Positions 11,205-23,261 of a stretch of DNA of 64,000 nucleotides are shown here, piece by piece. The stretch lies in assembly GCA_037903475.1 (NCBI GenBank), contig JBAJFG010000384.1, forward strand, positions 3,053,001 to 3,117,000, in the 5' to 3' direction. The first letter of the stretch is position 1; each line of letters begins with the position of its first letter. This DNA is from Ancylostoma caninum. Its lineage: Eukaryota; Nematoda; Chromadorea; Rhabditida; Ancylostomatidae. Below the pieces are notes generated by a model that was not told the origin of the DNA, did no database searches, and saw nothing but the letters and a program-made list of their open reading frames with translations. The translations under genes and the position numbers were made by a program.

Positions 11205-11472
11205 GGCTTTCATACATTTGCCGCGGCGGCGCCGCCGCCGCCGCGGCAAAAGTGGGTGCGCGGCAAAAGTTGCCGCCGAGCGGCATGCCGCTCTTTCACA
11301 CAAACGTCGCCCAGCGACAAAATACCCCCTCGACCATTCCTTGCCGCTTGCCGCTGGGCGACGTCGCCGGGCGGCGCCGCGGCAAAAAAAGTAAACAAGC
11401 TCTCGTCGCGGCGACGTCGCCGGCCTATGCTTAACCATGGGCGACTGCCGCCGCGGCAAATGTATGAAAGCC
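11205..11472. mobile_element. GC-rich foldback MITE B
   Basis: A perfect 25-bp inverted repeat bounds it: GGCTTTCATACATTTGCCGC at 11205, and its complement ending at 11472. The interior is built of CCGCGGCGG, GACGTCGCCG and CGGCAAAA motifs in both directions. It lies 10 bp from MITE A. No coding potential is supported. Confidence 0.7.
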
Positions 11473-11499
11473 ACTTATGAGTGCCGCCCCGTATCTCTA

Positions 11500-13280
11500 A
11501 CCGCTCTAGCCCCCTTACGGCGCTTTGTTTAATAGATTGGAGCTAATGGACTGCCAGACATATCCAAAATCATTGCTCTCTACGAAACTTACGCGGGTCA
11601 CACTTATAAGCAAGTACTTCATGGGGTTATCCACGTCATGGCTGTTAAAGTAAGGCTCTGAAGTGTATCCCTGGGAAAATTGCATATACGTAGCTCAAAA
11701 TAACTTCGTTTAGATCATGCAGGTGGAAGAAAAGTCCAAAATTCGGGAAGAAAGAATTGCATTACTGTCAAGAATCTTCGGTAGCACTTGCTTCACGCCA
11801 TCTTTTTTAGTATGACTGAGCCTCCGAACAAGCAATATCATTTTAGCTCAAATCGCGCTGATGTATTTAGTGGCCATGTCATCAAAGGACTAGTATGTGT
11901 ATTTATGCGATAACGTGACTTCAGGCTCATGACTGAATAATTGGTATTTCATGGCTTTTGACGGCGATCAGTTATCATCAAGCGCATGGCTTCCTTCATC
12001 TGTTCTTTGAACGCCAAAGTGAGATTCATTTCGGACATAATCGGTGAAATTTCAAAACGACCATTTTCTCAGCTCGTAAGGTCCCGAAGCGCTGAGAAGA
12101 AACTGACAGCCAGACAGCAAAAAATGAAGAGAAATTTATCACCAATGCCGACGCAGCATATGCAACGTTGGGCATGGGTTTCCATAAATGTTTTGTGAAC
12201 TTTCTGCAGTCACTAAGAAAGGATGGAACTCCAATCACGATATGTTTTCAGAGTTCGTTACAGAAGTTTGTAAACGTACATATATAAGGTCGTTCTCTCC
12301 CGCATTCTCGAAATCATTGGAATCAGCGCGTTTTTGTTGCTTAACGTTTGACGTTTTCATTGACTTATGAGCTTTTCAGTATAATGAAGGAGCGTTGATT
12401 GACGTCTTTCACCTTCTCCAACAAATCACTATGATTTCTTAAATCGCATGGTTTCCCTTGCTGTTCTGGTGCAATATATGTGTTTTTGCTTTTCAAAAAT
12501 CTTCTAGCGAAGCGACATTCCAGAAAGAAAAGAAGATAAGTCAAGGATTAAGGAAGCTTGTGATCAGACCATATTTGTTAATGTAATCTTTCCTAACTGT
12601 TGTTTGTCGTGACACAAAAAGCATGATGTCATGTTTCTGTGTCATGTAATGATAAATGCGCCTGTTCCTCTGCTACGCCATGAGTAATTATTATCTGTCT
12701 TTCGAAAGGATTCTATATTTTAGTGGTTTTCAGAGGTCGCATGTTTTAAAATCTCAAGACTTGCGTTATTCATTAAATTTGACAGAATCTGTAGGATGAA
12801 TTTTGCTCATCTTGCTCTCAGGATTTTGTCAATTAATTCCTCGTTTGCTGACCGCATAAGTATTGTTATTACACTTTGAGTACACTGTGTAGATTTCTGG
12901 AACGTTGTATTCCTTGCTCGAGTTTTCATCTGTTCACTGACATATCAGCTAAATGTATGATGTGATATAAACTTATGTAAAATCTGATGATTTTCTGTTC
13001 CTTTTCTTCCTAGAGATTCCTGCTGTTTTAGTCCGACCCCAAAACATGTCTTTCCGAAAATTTGCTGTGATCTGTTATTGCGTCTTTGTTCCTTTTTCAT
13101 ATATCAGAAGTCCATGAAATGTTAAAGAATTGACGGCTTGAATACTACTTAGTTGACCAGGTTTTACAGTAAATTTGCTCGGATTAGCCCTAGCGTCCTA
13201 CGATACAACATGAACGTCTCATTCGTGAACCGCTTTCAAAACAATATGAGATTCTCTGAATCACAAGAAAACCAGGGGCC
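11500..13280. other. No recognisable gene
   Basis: AT-rich, with only short frames (11986-12198 plus is the longest at 70 codons). I find no domains, convincing splice chains or inverted ends. Confidence 0.5.
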
Positions 13281-13293
13281 GTAGTAATTGCTC

Positions 13294-13620
13294 TATAACT
13301 GCCGGTTAACCAGGAGGTTGAACCGGCAGTTATACACTTTATAACCAGGAACCATTACTATCTTGAAATGGTCTGAAAGAAATGAATTTCGACTTGGTTT
13401 CAATGACCGTGATATAACCGGCAGGTTATACCACAGTTTGTGTGCTGGTCTCGGGCGCTGCAAAAACGTCGGTTTGTTGGATCGCAGAGGCACTGCCATA
13501 TCGACAAATATTGATAGAGCGCGCGCAGAGAGCGCGCAAATGTCTCAGACGCAGACAAGGGGACATCCCGGTTATTAAAAAGTCCTCCAGAGGACTTTTT
13601 AGATCCCGGTTATACAAGTG
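13294..13620. repeat. Cluster of hairpins with repeated CCGGTTATA
   Basis: TATAACTGCCGGTT (13294-13307) pairs with AACCGGCAGTTATA (13321-13334), 14 bp perfect. TAAAAAGTCCTC (13576-13587) pairs with GAGGACTTTTTA (13590-13601), 12 bp perfect with a 2-nt centre, and is flanked by two copies of CCCGGTTAT. ATAACCGGCAGGTTATACC lies between. Probably a foldback element of unknown family. Confidence 0.55.
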
Positions 13621-13962
13621 TGTAAGTGGTATTGCAGCATGATTTTGCGTTAAAATTTGGGCTTTCCTAACTATGCATTGTAACCGTAAAGCTGATATTT
13701 TAAATATTTAGGAAAATTAAGCAGTTTCCTTCCGTTTTGGTTTCCAAATTATTTTTTTGCATCTAAAACAACCGAATAGCTCTGGCAATGCATTCGATCT
13801 CATTTTACAAGTGCGAGAAGTTGATGAAGCAGACTGAACTGAAACCTACATGGTTTGAAGTTTTGACTAACAAGGTTCTACATCATGTATACCAGTAATT
13901 GGCCAGTCGATATTATACTGTACGGTTATGACGCTCCTCGCGGTAAGAACGACAAGCCGCTG

Positions 13963-14035
13963 TGTGGTAGAGTGGGCAAGATGATAGAATCGAGAAGGTG
14001 CGTGGTTCAATTCCCGCCGGTATCCGTAGTTTTGC
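13963..14035 (+). repeat. tRNA-derived sequence (pseudo-tRNA or SINE head)
   Basis: Contains TGTGGTAGAGTGGGCA (A-box-like) and GCGTGGTTCAATTCCCGCC (T-arm and B-box-like) about 30 nt apart. It is followed by TTTTGCATTTTTGC, similar to the tail of the 51.4-kb copy. The stems are imperfect, so a working tRNA is doubtful. Confidence 0.5.
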
Positions 14036-14039
14036 ATTT

Positions 14040-15230
14040 TTGCGTTTGCTCCATTAACCACGACTGAAATGACAAAAAAAGGTTCGAACACATTAGTTAT
14101 GCACGTAATTCTGCACTATCTGCGAAGTAGTTGCAATATTCAATATTAAGACTGTGGTTCAGATCCGATGCGCTATTGCTTTAGAATTGTAAAATAAACA
14201 CCCTTTAATTCGAAACAGAATGCGGATTCATCGTGCAGAACATCTGCTAACAGCGACGAAGTGTACACCGTTGGATTCTTTCGTCATCGCCTGGGTTTGA
14301 AATAGCATTTCCACATATACTGTGGCTCAGTGCGATGACTGTTGCCATGCATGCATGTCTTCGTGCGTTCATTTCCTCGCTAAGGCCATCTTTTGCAAAT
14401 AAGTGGAAATGGAGTGGATGTACTCCAAGTGATGACAAGAATTTGGTTATACCTTGGTTATAAGTCGGTTAAACTCGAAAACCGACAGTTGTTTGAGGCA
14501 ACAACTTTCTCTGTAACCGTCGGTTCCAGCGCAGTTACTACGACCCCAGGTTTTGTACTGGGGATACATCCCTGTGCTACGATGAAACAAAAGAAGAAAG
14601 ACCTTAGGATATGCTTACTTGGACCCTAAAAGAAGAAACATATTTGTTAGCGTGTACGGTCGACACCATATTCGTGGAAATCATGTGAAACGACTGCTCT
14701 TTGCAAAGCTAAGATGGTACTCATTAGGGAAGAGAAGGTTTTACGAGAAGCTCACAAAAACCCTAAAGCGGTATCCTACAATCCAAAACTGATGTCATAT
14801 TAGTGATTCGCTTGTAAAATAGCACAGATCTATGCAAGATTCGTTGAATCTTGAAACAACAAATTATACAGTAAGCTTACAGTGGTGACGGTGAAAATGA
14901 TCATATTTACGATCACGCGTGAAATAATGTCCCCTCGCCATATCTGCAAAGACTCCAAAATAAGAGCACTCTCTGCATTTAACCTACAGTAACCGCACAC
15001 TACTGTGCTACGGTAGAAAACGGGTACCATATTTGTGACTTACACATGAAATGACCGCCTTATACTTGGAGGACCACCTAGACCGGTAGTAATCCACCCC
15101 GCAAGTTACCAACCCATGGTGGCACCTGGATGATACATTAGTGAAATCTGGAACGGGGTGGACGCATCTCAATCAACAACAGGTGATTTTCGCAGGTGTT
15201 TTTTTGACCACTGTGCCATCCCCCAAGTTG
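14040..15230. other. No gene; small hairpin near 14480
   Basis: Around 14480-14525, AACCGACAGTTGTT pairs with AACAACT and GTCGGTT. Otherwise nothing supportable. Confidence 0.45.
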
Positions 15231-15232
15231 CC

Positions 15233-15304
15233 GTCCTGCTCGTCTACTGCGACCTATGTTGCCAACTCACGGTGGCAACATAGGTCGCAGTAGACGAGCA
15301 GGAC
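15233..15304. repeat. Perfect palindrome, 32-bp arms and 8-bp spacer
   Basis: The left arm 15233-15264 (GTCCTGCTCGTCTACTGCGA...TTGCCA) is exactly complementary to 15273-15304, with ACTCACGG between. There are no mismatches. It is not a copy of any other repeat in the window. Confidence 0.92.
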
Positions 15305-15532
15305 GAGAGACGTGTTGAGAGAAGGGTTTTCTTGTCGGCAGCTCGAACATACGCCAGATAACTTCTGACGTGGCAACCACCAATGTGGCGCTCACACACT
15401 TCTTTTGTGAACGATCAATTTCTGTCAAATTTTGGTTTGTGGTGTATTCCTTGTGTTTTTAAATGTTTGTTTTTTCTATTTTCCTCTGGCTTTCACTCTA
15501 ATGCCGCTCCCTCTAAATATTACAGTGTGGTC

Positions 15533-16427
15533 CAAAATTACGGAGACACTCTAAAAGGTTCATATCTAACCTTGGAAAACGAGTTGGCAATTTCGTTTCC
15601 AATGGATATTTTTCACTCTGCAGTGGACGGAATCTACCATCACATCTCACGATTTCTCCTACCATCGGCGAGAAAACACATGAAGAATTCGAACTTGTCG
15701 CCTGCTCTGGCGCGGAAGTGCAGCAAATCTGCCCTTTCTAAAAGCGTTTGCTCCAAGGATTAAACAATTTTTATGAGAGTGAAGTCAGCTTTTGTCCTCG
15801 AATGAATGTCATAACGAGAAATCTGCTCGAATGAGTACTGCAAATAAGATTTATAAGGAAGCGGACATGACTTCCCGTGCAAAAACAGAGCAAATTGGTT
15901 CTTTAAAGCTGTTTCTGGCTCTTTTTTCACCGTTTAGGGAGGGAACTGGAACTTATTAGGCTCATCATCTTCCAATATCAAAGTTCTCAGAAGCATTCCC
16001 CTCATAATACATTTAATGATGGTGATTGGAATTGAAAAGTACCCTCAGCCTGCGTTGAATTTTGGTGTATCCGCACGAAATTCTGGATCTCATAACCAAG
16101 GTAGGTGGCCATTCACAGCGACTTTAACGTTTTTTTGTTTTCCACACCTTGTACTTTTCGATGTACTGCTTAGTGTGCCTCTTGTAAAATTTTACACATT
16201 AGCACAACATGCGCGCCAAGCCTACACAAAAGATGTAATTGGGTGGTAAATCTAAGCTTGACTGACGGCCTAGCTGTTCCTAAAAATCATAGTGTTAGGT
16301 AAAGTTTTGTAAGAAGCTGTACAATTGAACAAATGAACAGCAAAAGATTGGATGCAAAACGCCAAAACTCGAGATAAGTCGGAAAACGCGCATCGCGCCC
16401 TTGTCTCCGTAATTTTGGACCACCCTG
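15533..16427. mobile_element. 895-bp Tc/mariner-type element, TA target
   Basis: Ends CAGTGTGGTCCAAAATTACG (left) and CAGGGTGGTCCAAAATTACG (right, reverse complement) agree at 25 of 26 bp, with TA on both sides (15531-15532, 16428-16429). No intact transposase; the longest frame (15383-15763) crosses the left end and has no motif. Confidence 0.7.
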
Positions 16428-16603
16428 TATAGCACAGTTCATAAGAATGAACATGTCCGATTCCCATAAATACCCTCACGTGTCCTACTCAGTTGAGGCG
16501 GTTGGCAGTCGACAGCCGGATCGCGCACCTACTGTTTTAACCGAGGTTTCTCTAATTTTCATTCGTATTCTTTAAAATGTTTTCATTATAAGTATGTGAT
16601 ATA

Positions 16604-16780
16604 CGGGGTGGTCCAGAATTTCCGAAACATGAGCACAGCGTGCGTGAGTTATCCGAATTATCCGGAGTTTTAGTGTTTTGTATCCCATCTTTTGACGTTC
16701 TCCCAAAACGATGCTCTAGAACACCTACTTTGATGATGTCTAAGCTGTCAGTTACCCACAGTTCCATCCTTCAATTTCGT
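16604..16780. mobile_element. Solo end related to the 15.5-kb element
   Basis: CGGGGTGGTCCAGAATTTCC after TA at 16602-16603, followed by sequence matching the reverse complement of 16330-16410 (AGTTATCC...GAGTTTT...CATCTTTTG). No matching opposite end found. Confidence 0.5.
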
Positions 16781-16789
16781 TGGGTGTGT

Positions 16790-18055
16790 AGTCATGGCGC
16801 AAGAGGTATGCTGGTGGCTAGGGGGCTAATCGGGGACCAAACGTGACCTTGCTCCTGCCTTGAGACACGGTTAGATTCATGGGATGGAATCCCTGTCTTT
16901 GCAGAGTTGGAACAATCTTTACCTTTGTCAGCGCGTACGTATGTTCGCGCATGTGTGCATGGATGTGCTTGCGTCTCAGCAAATTGTATACTCCGACCAA
17001 TAGCTCTGTAATCAATTTGGATCGCCTCCAACAAATAAGCTCTATTTTCTACTTCCGGATGATTTCCCGGTTAAACGAGGTTTCCAATGCTCAGTTTCTC
17101 TCGTTGACATCGTCTCATCTGTTACCATCTCTAGGTAGTTCAGGTTTATTTCGGTCGTTTATCGCGGTCATGATGGAATAGGGTTCAATCACCATCAGTG
17201 GGAAGAGTTTTGCAAACACATCCCAGCATCATTCCTCAGAGCTGCCTTCATAGTGGCAACTTTGAAGCCAGGGCCGGTAGTAAAGTCCTAAATGTTGGCA
17301 GCCGTCTGCTGCCGCCCTGCTTTTTGGCATCTTTCTATCCTTAACCATGTGGCCTCACGTCGGACGCCAGTTTGTTGGCAACAATGATTTGAAGGCAGGC
17401 GGCAGCTCGACCACTTAAAGCACGTCCTGAGCCCACGGCGGCAAGGCGGAAAATGAGGAGAGAACGTGTAGAGGGAAGAGGCTGCCGACGCAGAAGCTCG
17501 GTCATGGTCGAGAGCATGGCGGACGTCTTCGTTCCTCACATAGCCCATCTCAGATCATACCAACTACACGGTGCCTTTGGATCCTTTACATGGTTGTCTC
17601 AGACAATTTGCTACGTGAATGCAGCCCGAACAGAGTAATACGTCGATTTAAAACTCATTGGGCGTCTCTCACTATTTGCTGCCGTCCTCACCTCAAATTC
17701 TCCTATTCTTGCCTAATTTCCCCTAACAGCAGCAAAGGTTCAGCAGTAGATAAGGCAGCAAGAGGGCCTTGAACTCGCCGTGTTGCGCTGTTCTTGTTGC
17801 GCTCATGCTGCAAAATTTCCAAAGATGGAGCCTAGCCTGCAGTCATTGTAAGCGAGACCCCTTCAAACTGCCTAGAGAACCAACCAACCCTCTTCAATTT
17901 GATATGAATGCTATGCTATGACAGATTTTGTGCTCTCGACGTGCCGGCAGTGACGCCACCTTGACGTAGAGTACTTTACTACTGGCCCAGCTTGCATGGT
18001 GGATTACTACGATGCCTGAATACAAATCGGTGCACAGCTCACGTGACTCGATCCA
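16790..18055. other. No recognisable gene
   Basis: Mixed composition with several frames of 60-100 codons in both strands. None shows a family motif. 17288-17548 is slightly GC-rich. Confidence 0.45.
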
Positions 18056-18060
18056 AACGT

Positions 18061-18138
18061 GATCACAGTTTGTGAACCGGTTTCTGCATGAGGTGACTTG
18101 TGTCACCTCATGCAGAACCCGGTTCACAAACCGTGATC
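18061..18138. repeat. Near-perfect palindrome, 37-bp arms and 4-bp loop
   Basis: 18061-18097 (GATCACAGTTTGTGAACCGG...AGGTGAC) pairs with 18102-18138 at 35 of 37 positions around TTGT. As RNA it would be a long hairpin of the size of a miRNA precursor. No other copy in the window. Confidence 0.85.
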
Positions 18139-18139
18139 T

Positions 18140-19090
18140 GCTTGAAATCTGCATGTGTTAGCGCTAGTTTGGCTGACTTAGTCTGGCATCTGTCTGATTT
18201 GCAACAGTTTCCTCCGATGCAAATCACGGTTTTTAGCTTGCCTGAGTGGGGAGCGAACTGAACAAACTACAAAATGTCGGCGAAAATCCGTACTTATTCT
18301 TTCCTAGATGTGATTAATCGGTTGCTGATGCATATAAATCGATACGGGTTTGTCTGTAAAGTCGCCAATGTAAAAGGAACTCTCAGAAGCAGCGTGTCAC
18401 CTACCGAAGGATGTCGGGATATCAGCAGAATGCGGTCCTATCACACGACACGCTGATTCCAATGATATGCTTGAAATATGAAAAAAAGCTCAAGAACCCT
18501 ACTTTGAAGGCCAAATTTGATACTGGATCGAACGAATTTCCTCACTGGAGAACTAGGAAATGGCGATAAGAAGTTAGGCTTGCAGGGTGCGGGTCACGAT
18601 GAGGCAGAATGGGGCGGTGTTTTCTCGCCCTTCGGCGTCAACTCTTCCCTACTCAAATTCAGATTTTCATGGGCAAGTATGGTGAAATCGCGCGCGTATT
18701 AGTGGATCATGGATGGCAGGGCTATCCTACTCTATAATAAAGCGCTAGGACATATTACGAAATATGTCTGGCTGTCGCCGGGTGACTCATCGCCTCAGGG
18801 AGTCGAGATGACGGCAATTTTTCCCATTTTCTAATAGGGTTCTCGGTGATTAAGGTAGAGATTAGCAAGAAAAAAAAGATGGGAGAAGATTCAAGAGGGT
18901 TCCCCACACCCACCGGAAATACTATTTTGCAATTTATCGAGAATGAAAAGTCGGGGCGTTGTGGTTGCATGCTCGCGGTTAAGATGCTTGAACTGCAAGC
19001 ACATTTGCAGTCCAGATGAACAGAATCCAGACAAAACATGCCAAGACGATCCCCACCTCCTTGATCTCTTTACTTCTAATAACGTTTTCA
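18140..19090. other. No recognisable gene
   Basis: Short frames only (18274-18456, 18517-18702). Nothing matches a family I know. Confidence 0.45.
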
Positions 19091-19146
19091 GAATCATATT
19101 TCTCCGTATCTTACTTCTTCTTAATTGGCAGTTCATGTGTATGAGT

Positions 19147-19714
<568 letters not shown>

Positions 19715-20009
19715 ACCGAGAACCAGCCACCAAAAACGGAAAATACCTACACCATTGTGTTCAGCGCGCTGAGTTATGTACGAAAATGTGGTAAATTTTG
19801 ATTTTTACCTTGAATTACAGGTGTTTTGGCCTCTTCAATCATGTTCAGACATGTTAATGGCCGACAGTTGTTTTCAACACGGTCGGAATGAGTGAGATAG
19901 GGCTATGATTATACGGCCGTATGAAAGGAATGAGATGGGCAGGATACCTTTATAACGAAAAGGAGGAACTAGACAGACCAGGGATGACACGGATGAGGGT
20001 TACGCCTTA

Positions 20010-20275
20010 GTGTAGTGTTAGAGGTGGGCTGGTGGGGTGATAAGGATGCTCCGACGTCCATAAGTGAGGAACCGTCCGAAGTCGGGTCCAACGGTGTGAT
20101 AAGGGTGCGCCGGTGTCTGAAAGCAGGAGAACGCCTGGAGTCGGACCCAACAGCGTGATAAGGGTGCGCCGGCATCTGAAAGCAGGAAAACGCCTGGAGT
20201 CGGGTCCAACAGTGTGATAAGGGTGCGCCGGCGTCCAAAAGCGGGGAAATGCCTGGGGTCGGGTCCAACGGCGTG
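20010..20275. repeat. 59-bp minisatellite in H1a
   Basis: Four to five units: GGGTCCAACGGTGTGATAAG, GGTGCGCCGGCGTCCAAAAG, CGGGGAAACGCCTGGAGTC. Reverse frames read as Pro/His-rich peptides but only because of the repeat. Confidence 0.85.
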
Positions 20276-20444
20276 ATAAGTGTCATTGGTTCCATGAACC
20301 GCGGTAAAGAATACTCCTCTGCGGATAGTGCCTGTTCATCCACCTGCACTAATCTTATCTAAAGACCGTGAAAACATGCGAGCCAAGCGAGCACGAAAAG
20401 AAGCCTGAGAGTCCGGCGTTAGCCGGACGATCAGGCTGGTTTCT

Positions 20445-21490
20445 CCATAAAAGATCATTCGCACTACATCAAAGCTAACAAAATAGGCACTCGCGGTTCA
20501 AAACAAAAGAGGCTCAGATAGGACAGCTAAACTCTTCAAAACGTAGTACTTGCCTGAGAGTTCGGGAGAACAGTGTTTGTGGAAGCCCCGAAAGGCCACG
20601 AAAGTGTGGAGAATATCGTTAGGGGGTGTTGCGGCAAGAACGAACGGTTAGCTGCTGCAGCTGAACCACTCGTACAGCTTGCCAAGATAGGTTTTTCTTT
20701 CACAGTTTTTGATGCTCTCCCCCACCCTTTGGGGCGAAGCTGCGCTTCGCGTGAATGACAGTGATTTTCTGGCTCGGGTTAGTTTTTTTTCTCAGAGTGT
20801 AGTTATTGTAGAGGTAACGTGGCGCACGGGTCCGAGGCTCTGGCTCAGTGATTTGAATGAACCAATCGCATTCACATTGTCCACCCTTTGCCTCATCATG
20901 TCCCACACCTGGCTTGCACATCACAATGATCTTCTCAGCAGTAGCCATTATCGACAGAAGAAGTACTGCCGTGTTGGAAAACCATGCCGCACCCTCAAGA
21001 AGCTTCTGCTTCAGGATGAAGCCTCTCGTCCACTCCAAAAGAATCCCGTAACTTATGGGGTATTCTACGTTTCCGTGGAACTACGCATCTCTTCTTATTT
21101 GACTGGATCGGACTCCGATGCACTAAATGTAGCTTTAACTCAACTGTGCAGCCTCGACCCTAACTGACGCGATTGAAAAGTTGAAATTTTGTTTGTCCAG
21201 GAAGATAACCAGTATTAACTTCATCATTATAATACGACTCATTATTTCCAGCTTCTCTTCCATAGTTTTTACGTTTTCAATACATTGAGCTGTTCAAATT
21301 TTTAGAAGTAATAGGGACGTTTTTGTGTTTGTAGTCAGAGGTATTTTGTTTCCCTGACTAGACTAGTCTTCCCCAATTATTCGCTAGGTTCCTTCCATAT
21401 TACTATTTTGAGGGTCCAAGTCTCGAAAATTATAAGAACATGCAAGATTTTCACCGCCAACCAATGTGGTTCCAACGTTTTGGTGAATCT
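20445..21490. other. No recognisable gene
   Basis: 20700-21167 is open on both strands (152 codons plus, 112 codons minus), with no conserved motif or splice sites I trust. Confidence 0.45.
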
Positions 21491-21500
21491 TTTATATCTA

Positions 21501-22757
21501 TTAGGTTGGTGCAAAAATAACGCGCGTTTTTCATTGCTTCATCTTCGGTGCAGAATACTTCCGGTTTTTCTTATCACCGATATGAAGTTGCACATGGTTC
21601 TGTGGCGAATTTCACGATTTTTCAAATATCCTATGCATTTTGAACGAAATCCACGTTTTTGGTGAATTTTTAGTTCTGGAACGAAAGGCGCCAAAATAAA
21701 TTTTTTGCCAACTTTCTTCAGCGAGCTAAAACTCGGCGTCATCGCAGCAGGAACCGCTCTGAATATCACCATAGTTTTGGCAAAGGAAGTGTGATCGAAT
21801 GCCATCCGCCAAGCTGCTTCCGGATTTCTCGACTTGGTATGCTTTGCTTCGAAACCAAGGAATGCTGCATAGGTCTTACTGGGGTTTGCGACCCTCAACT
21901 GATGACAAGGATCAGAGAGCATCCATTCAAAACAACTTATTTGCTCTCGCAGAATCTCACCGGTAATTGTTGCCAGACCATCCTTTCCTTCTGATGGAAT
22001 GAGCTGATGAAAAAGCTCGACGAATAGATGTCGCGCATACCGAACGAGTACCAGGTTGATCGTCGTTAAGAAGCCTGCTTCGCGCCTTTGTAGTAAAAGA
22101 ATTGCGAGCAAACACTCTGTCGTTCAGTAATAAACTATGTAATATAGACCCTCAACGACAAAATGAAGTGCATTGTTCAACAGTTGGACAAGGGAGAAAC
22201 ATCGAAACACTCTCACGGTCATCTTTGTGGTGACCTGCTGCAAAAATCGCTCACTGCAGCTCACTCATTCCTTCCCATCTGGGAAGTATTTTCAAGACGC
22301 AAATGAAATAAATTAGGAACTACACTGTGTGAGCCCAGCGTTGCTCAATAAAATAGATTCTACACTTCTACGCAGCATCGTCAAGGCACACCTTGCAGAC
22401 AGATACTCCACAAGCTGGCGCAACTGGGCCAGGAAGCTCCGACTTGTATATCATAATCATAATCAGCAAACCTCTCGCTCCCCAAGAACCACTTCCCCGA
22501 GAATTTGGACAGCTTCTTGCGGCAGAATTTGCTTGAAGACTAGAGGGATAGCAAAGCTGTCCTTCGGAAGTTTGTCGACCCTAGAAGGACCTATCAGAAT
22601 TATGTGGTGGTCGGAGAATATCTACGTTATTGCGTTATTGCTAAAAATTTGCCGATTACGAAAGTTCTGAGTACTCTGGAAAAGATCAACTCTGAAAGGA
22701 GTTATGAGGTTCGGAATCAAACGCATAAAAACGCGCATTATTTCTGCATCAACCTAA
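21501..22757 (-). mobile_element. Mariner-like element, copy 1, degenerate
   Basis: Ends TTAGGTTGGTGCAAAAATAA (left) and TTAGGTTGATGCAGAAATAA (right, reverse complement) continue as cGCGCGTTTTT and are flanked by TA. The ends resemble the Hsmar1/cecropia-type mariner consensus, to which the hookworm element bandit also belongs. A minus-strand open frame (22111-21539) has a weak match to the first catalytic block (FEWMLSDPCHQLRVANPSKT) and to KTMVIF. The DNARPH and DD34D parts are missing, so it is dead. 1257 bp is normal mariner length. Confidence 0.7.
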
Positions 22758-22875
22758 TACATAGTTGTATTGCCGTACACATTCATGGCTGTTTGGATTG
22801 TGTGCATAACGAGGGTAACAATTTATTCGTAGTTCAGTGAATCTTCGCAGGTGACACATAAGGAGTTTGTACATA

Positions 22876-22881
22876 TTTATT
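22876..22881 (-). promoter_or_regulatory. Polyadenylation signal of CNGR peptide gene 1
   Basis: TTTATT on the plus strand, AATAAA on the gene strand, about 67 nt after the stop codon. Confidence 0.6.
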
Positions 22882-22947
22882 ACATGTGGTCAATTAAATA
22901 CAAAAAAGTAAGAAGTCAACAATAACAACTGCTCATTCACTCGCACG

Positions 22948-23115
22948 TTATGAACAGACTCGGCCGTTACACGTCAAGAAGAACCCGTTGTGTTGGTTAC
23001 CAAACAGGACATTTCCAAAGGTGTCGGATCGGTAGTCTTCTGGCGCTTGAGGCCAAACGACAAAGCTGAGAGCAGCGTTGATCAAGCAGAGCAAGACGAG
23101 AACACGGAAGAACAT
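22948..23115 (-). CDS. Small secreted peptide ending CNGRVCS, paralog 1
   Basis: 55 residues in a single exon. Residues 1-17 are a signal peptide (MFFRVLVLLCLINAALS), with likely cleavage before F18. The 38-residue mature peptide starts FVVWPQAPEDYRSD and ends LTCNGRVCS. Its only cysteines, C49 and C54, could close a small disulfide ring holding N-G-R. An upstream in-frame ATG at 23142 would add nine residues but lies only 10 nt from the TATA box, so I chose the ATG at 23115, which aligns with paralogs 2 and 3. Two paralogs in this window keep the same length, framework and flanking signals, which argues for selection. The family is not known to me; secretion is inferred from the signal peptide, and function is unknown. 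Confidence 0.85.
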   Translation of the reverse strand: MFFRVLVLLCLINAALSFVVWPQAPEDYRSDTFGNVLFGNQHNGFFLTCNGRVCS

Positions 23116-23151
23116 CTGGGCAACCGCTGTAATTGCTGTCATTTACATTTC

Positions 23152-23158
23152 TTTTATA
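23152..23158 (-). promoter_or_regulatory. TATA box of CNGR peptide gene 1
   Basis: TATAAAA on the minus strand, 37 nt before the ATG. The same spacing (37-41 nt) holds in the other two paralogs, implying a 5' leader of only about 10 nt and no room for an intron or a spliced leader site. Confidence 0.7.
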
Positions 23159-23261
23159 GCAGCCTTGATTTCTAGGCACCAAGCATACTGTTCGCTCAAG
23201 ACCCATCCTTTTTGCGGAGAAAGTGGAAAAAAGAGTTGGTTATTTTAATTGGAAGGACATT

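Noticed and set aside
11205..11472. CRISPR-like or CpG-island feature
   Set aside because: The repeats are inverted and overlapping rather than direct with spacers, and it is bounded by a transposon-style inverted end.
10671..11480. Arg/Ala-rich frames up to 136 codons on both strands
   Set aside because: They arise from CGC/GCC-rich foldback MITEs; stops are rare because of base composition.
13576..13601. Hairpin followed by T-run, like a bacterial terminator
   Set aside because: The whole window is eukaryotic and the hairpin is flanked by repeat motifs, so it is taken as part of a foldback element.
23116..23142. Upstream ATG of CNGR gene 1 as the start
   Set aside because: It is only 10 nt from the TATA box, would bury the signal peptide, and is not shared with the other paralogs.
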